From: an uncultured bacterium
GTDB taxonomy: Bacteria > Bacillota > Limnochordia > DTU080 > JAAYLA01
Length of the DNA: 6,315 nucleotides
Direction of reading: 5' to 3'
NCBI GenBank assembly: GCA_937983075.1
Contig: CALKAQ010000067.1
Span: 1 to 6,315, forward strand
In this document: positions 5,387 through 6,315 of the stretch, piece after piece
Position numbering within the stretch: position 1 is the stretch's first letter
How the letters are laid out: each line of letters begins with the position of its first letter
Made by a program: the position numbers and the translations under genes
The notes under the pieces: model-generated
Told to the model about the DNA's origin: nothing
Database searches by the model: none
Seen by the model: only the letters and a program-made list of their open reading frames with translations

Positions 5387-6315
5387 CATCTGGCACGGGT
5401 CGGTGCGCTCCGGCAAAACAGTCGCCAGCATCCTGCGCTGGCTTGACTTCATCGAGAACGGCCCTCCCGGAGAGCTGCTGATGGTGGGGAAGACAGAGCG
5501 AACACTGAAGCGCAACATTCTCGACCCCATCGCAGAGCTCCTGGACGAGGATGACTTTCGCCTTTCAACGGGCAAGGGCGAAGCGACGATACTCGGGCGT
5601 CGCGTGTACCTCGCAGGGGCCAACGATGAGCGCAGCGAGAATAAGATTCGCGGCCTGACGCTCGTGGGCGCATACGGCGACGAGATCACGCTATGGCCGG
5701 AGAGCTTTTTCACGATGCTGCTGTCCCGGCTTTCGTTGCCTGGGGCGGCCTTCTTTGGCACCACGAACCCGGATTCGCCGTTTCACTGGCTCAAGAAAAA
5801 ATACCTAGACCGGGCGGAGGAATTGCGCCTCCGGCACTGGTCCTTTGGGCTCGAAGACAATCCAACTCTGCCGGTCGAGTACGTCGAGGCGCTGAAGCGG
5901 GAGTACACGGGCCTGTGGTACCGGCGCTTCATCCTCGGCCAGTGGGCGTTGGCGGAAGGCGTCGTGTACGACATGTTCGATCCGGCCCATCACGTTGTGA
6001 AGACGCTGCCGCCCATCAAGCGGCACTGGGTCGGCATCGACTACGGTACCACGAACCCGACGGTGTTCCTGCTGGTCGGTGAAGGTGAGGACGACTGCCT
6101 GTATGTCACCCGGGAATGGCGCTGGGATAGCGCAGCCAAAGGCCGACGCCTGACGGACCAGCAACTCAGCGCCGAGTATCGGCGGTGGATCGGCAACGTG
6201 ACGCCGCAGCGGGTCTTCGTTGACCCGTCGGCGGCGAGTTTCATCACGCAGCTGTATCATGACGGCGTGCGCGGCATCACGCCCGCAGACAACGCCGTTG
6301 TTGACGGCATCCAGG
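5322..6315 (+). CDS. Phage terminase large subunit, 5' part (PBSX/XtmB-like)
   Basis: This is the ATPase/nuclease of the packaging motor, which pumps DNA into the prohead and cuts the concatemer. About 331 residues are visible and the frame is open at the right edge; family members usually run a little over 400, so roughly the last quarter is missing. Walker A is GSVRSGKT at 26-33. Walker B with the catalytic acid is LVGAYGDE, D120 and E121. The coupling motif is FFGTTNP at 144-150. The nuclease domain starts at VGIDYGTTNP with D240, and a second acidic site is VFVDPS with D301. The N-terminus, with SILEATERINIW before Walker A, matches the expected family start. That supports GTG 5322 rather than a later start such as CTG 5364, although it makes a 65-base overlap with the small subunit gene. 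Codon use looks more G/C-rich at third positions than in the genes from 343 to 4831. Confidence 0.93.
   Translation, partial: MRLSLPTGKQRRSILEATERINIWHGSVRSGKTVASILRWLDFIENGPPGELLMVGKTERTLKRNILDPIAELLDEDDFRLSTGKGEATILGRRVYLAGANDERSENKIRGLTLVGAYGDEITLWPESFFTMLLSRLSLPGAAFFGTTNPDSPFHWLKKKYLDRAEELRLRHWSFGLEDNPTLPVEYVEALKREYTGLWYRRFILGQWALAEGVVYDMFDPAHHVVKTLPPIKRHWVGIDYGTTNPTVFLLVGEGEDDCLYVTREWRWDSAAKGRRLTDQQLSAEYRRWIGNVTPQRVFVDPSAASFITQLYHDGVRGITPADNAVVDGIQ

Noticed and set aside
5693..6082. 129-codon plus-strand frame inside the terminase large subunit
   Set aside because: Shadow frame; the terminase frame through this region carries the coupling and nuclease motifs.
1..6315. CRISPR array, tRNA gene, insertion sequence or attachment site
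   Set aside because: No regularly spaced repeats, no tRNA cloverleaf with a T-arm/CCA end, no transposase and no long flanking repeats were seen.

Overview
The window looks like the accessory and DNA-packaging front end of a tailed phage or prophage. Six protein genes lie head to tail on the + strand from about 343 to the right edge. The last two are the terminase small subunit and the start of the terminase large subunit, which fix the viral context. Strong AGGAGG-type ribosome binding sites, frequent GTG starts, short overlaps and fairly high G+C suggest a Firmicutes-like, perhaps thermophilic, host. That host guess is low confidence because no host marker gene is present.

Layout. Bases 1-342 are a very G+C-rich non-coding leader. 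It holds a terminator-like hairpin at the left edge, a possible three-way-junction RNA (71-132), a second strong hairpin followed by TTT (223-249), and two mutually exclusive stems (276-315) just before a good ribosome binding site. Then follow: (1) a complete sodium:solute symporter (SSF) gene, 343-1740; (2) a PP-loop PAPS-reductase-like gene, 1709-2491; (3) a ParB/sulfiredoxin-fold gene with a C-terminal CxxC knuckle, 2488-3171; (4) a second, longer PAPS-reductase-like gene of the IbrA/DUF3440 type, 3162-4307; (5) a second ParB-like gene of the IbrB type, 4313-4831; (6) terminase small subunit, 4844-5386; (7) terminase large subunit, 5322 to beyond the right edge.

Working model. All genes overlap or nearly touch, and I see no promoter or terminator after 343, so they are probably one transcript with coupled translation. 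Two diverged [PP-loop enzyme + ParB-like protein] pairs sit in tandem behind a secondary transporter and directly in front of the packaging genes. PP-loop enzymes of this superfamily activate a substrate by adenylation, often for sulfur chemistry. ParB/Srx-fold proteins bind nucleotides or DNA, and some act as kinases, CTPases or nucleases. A reasonable but unproven reading is a phage nucleic-acid-modification or host-manipulation module, with the SSF protein importing a precursor or altering host uptake. The IbrA/IbrB pairing is known in phage and prophage settings. The doubling of the pair and the translational link to an SSF symporter are the unusual parts.
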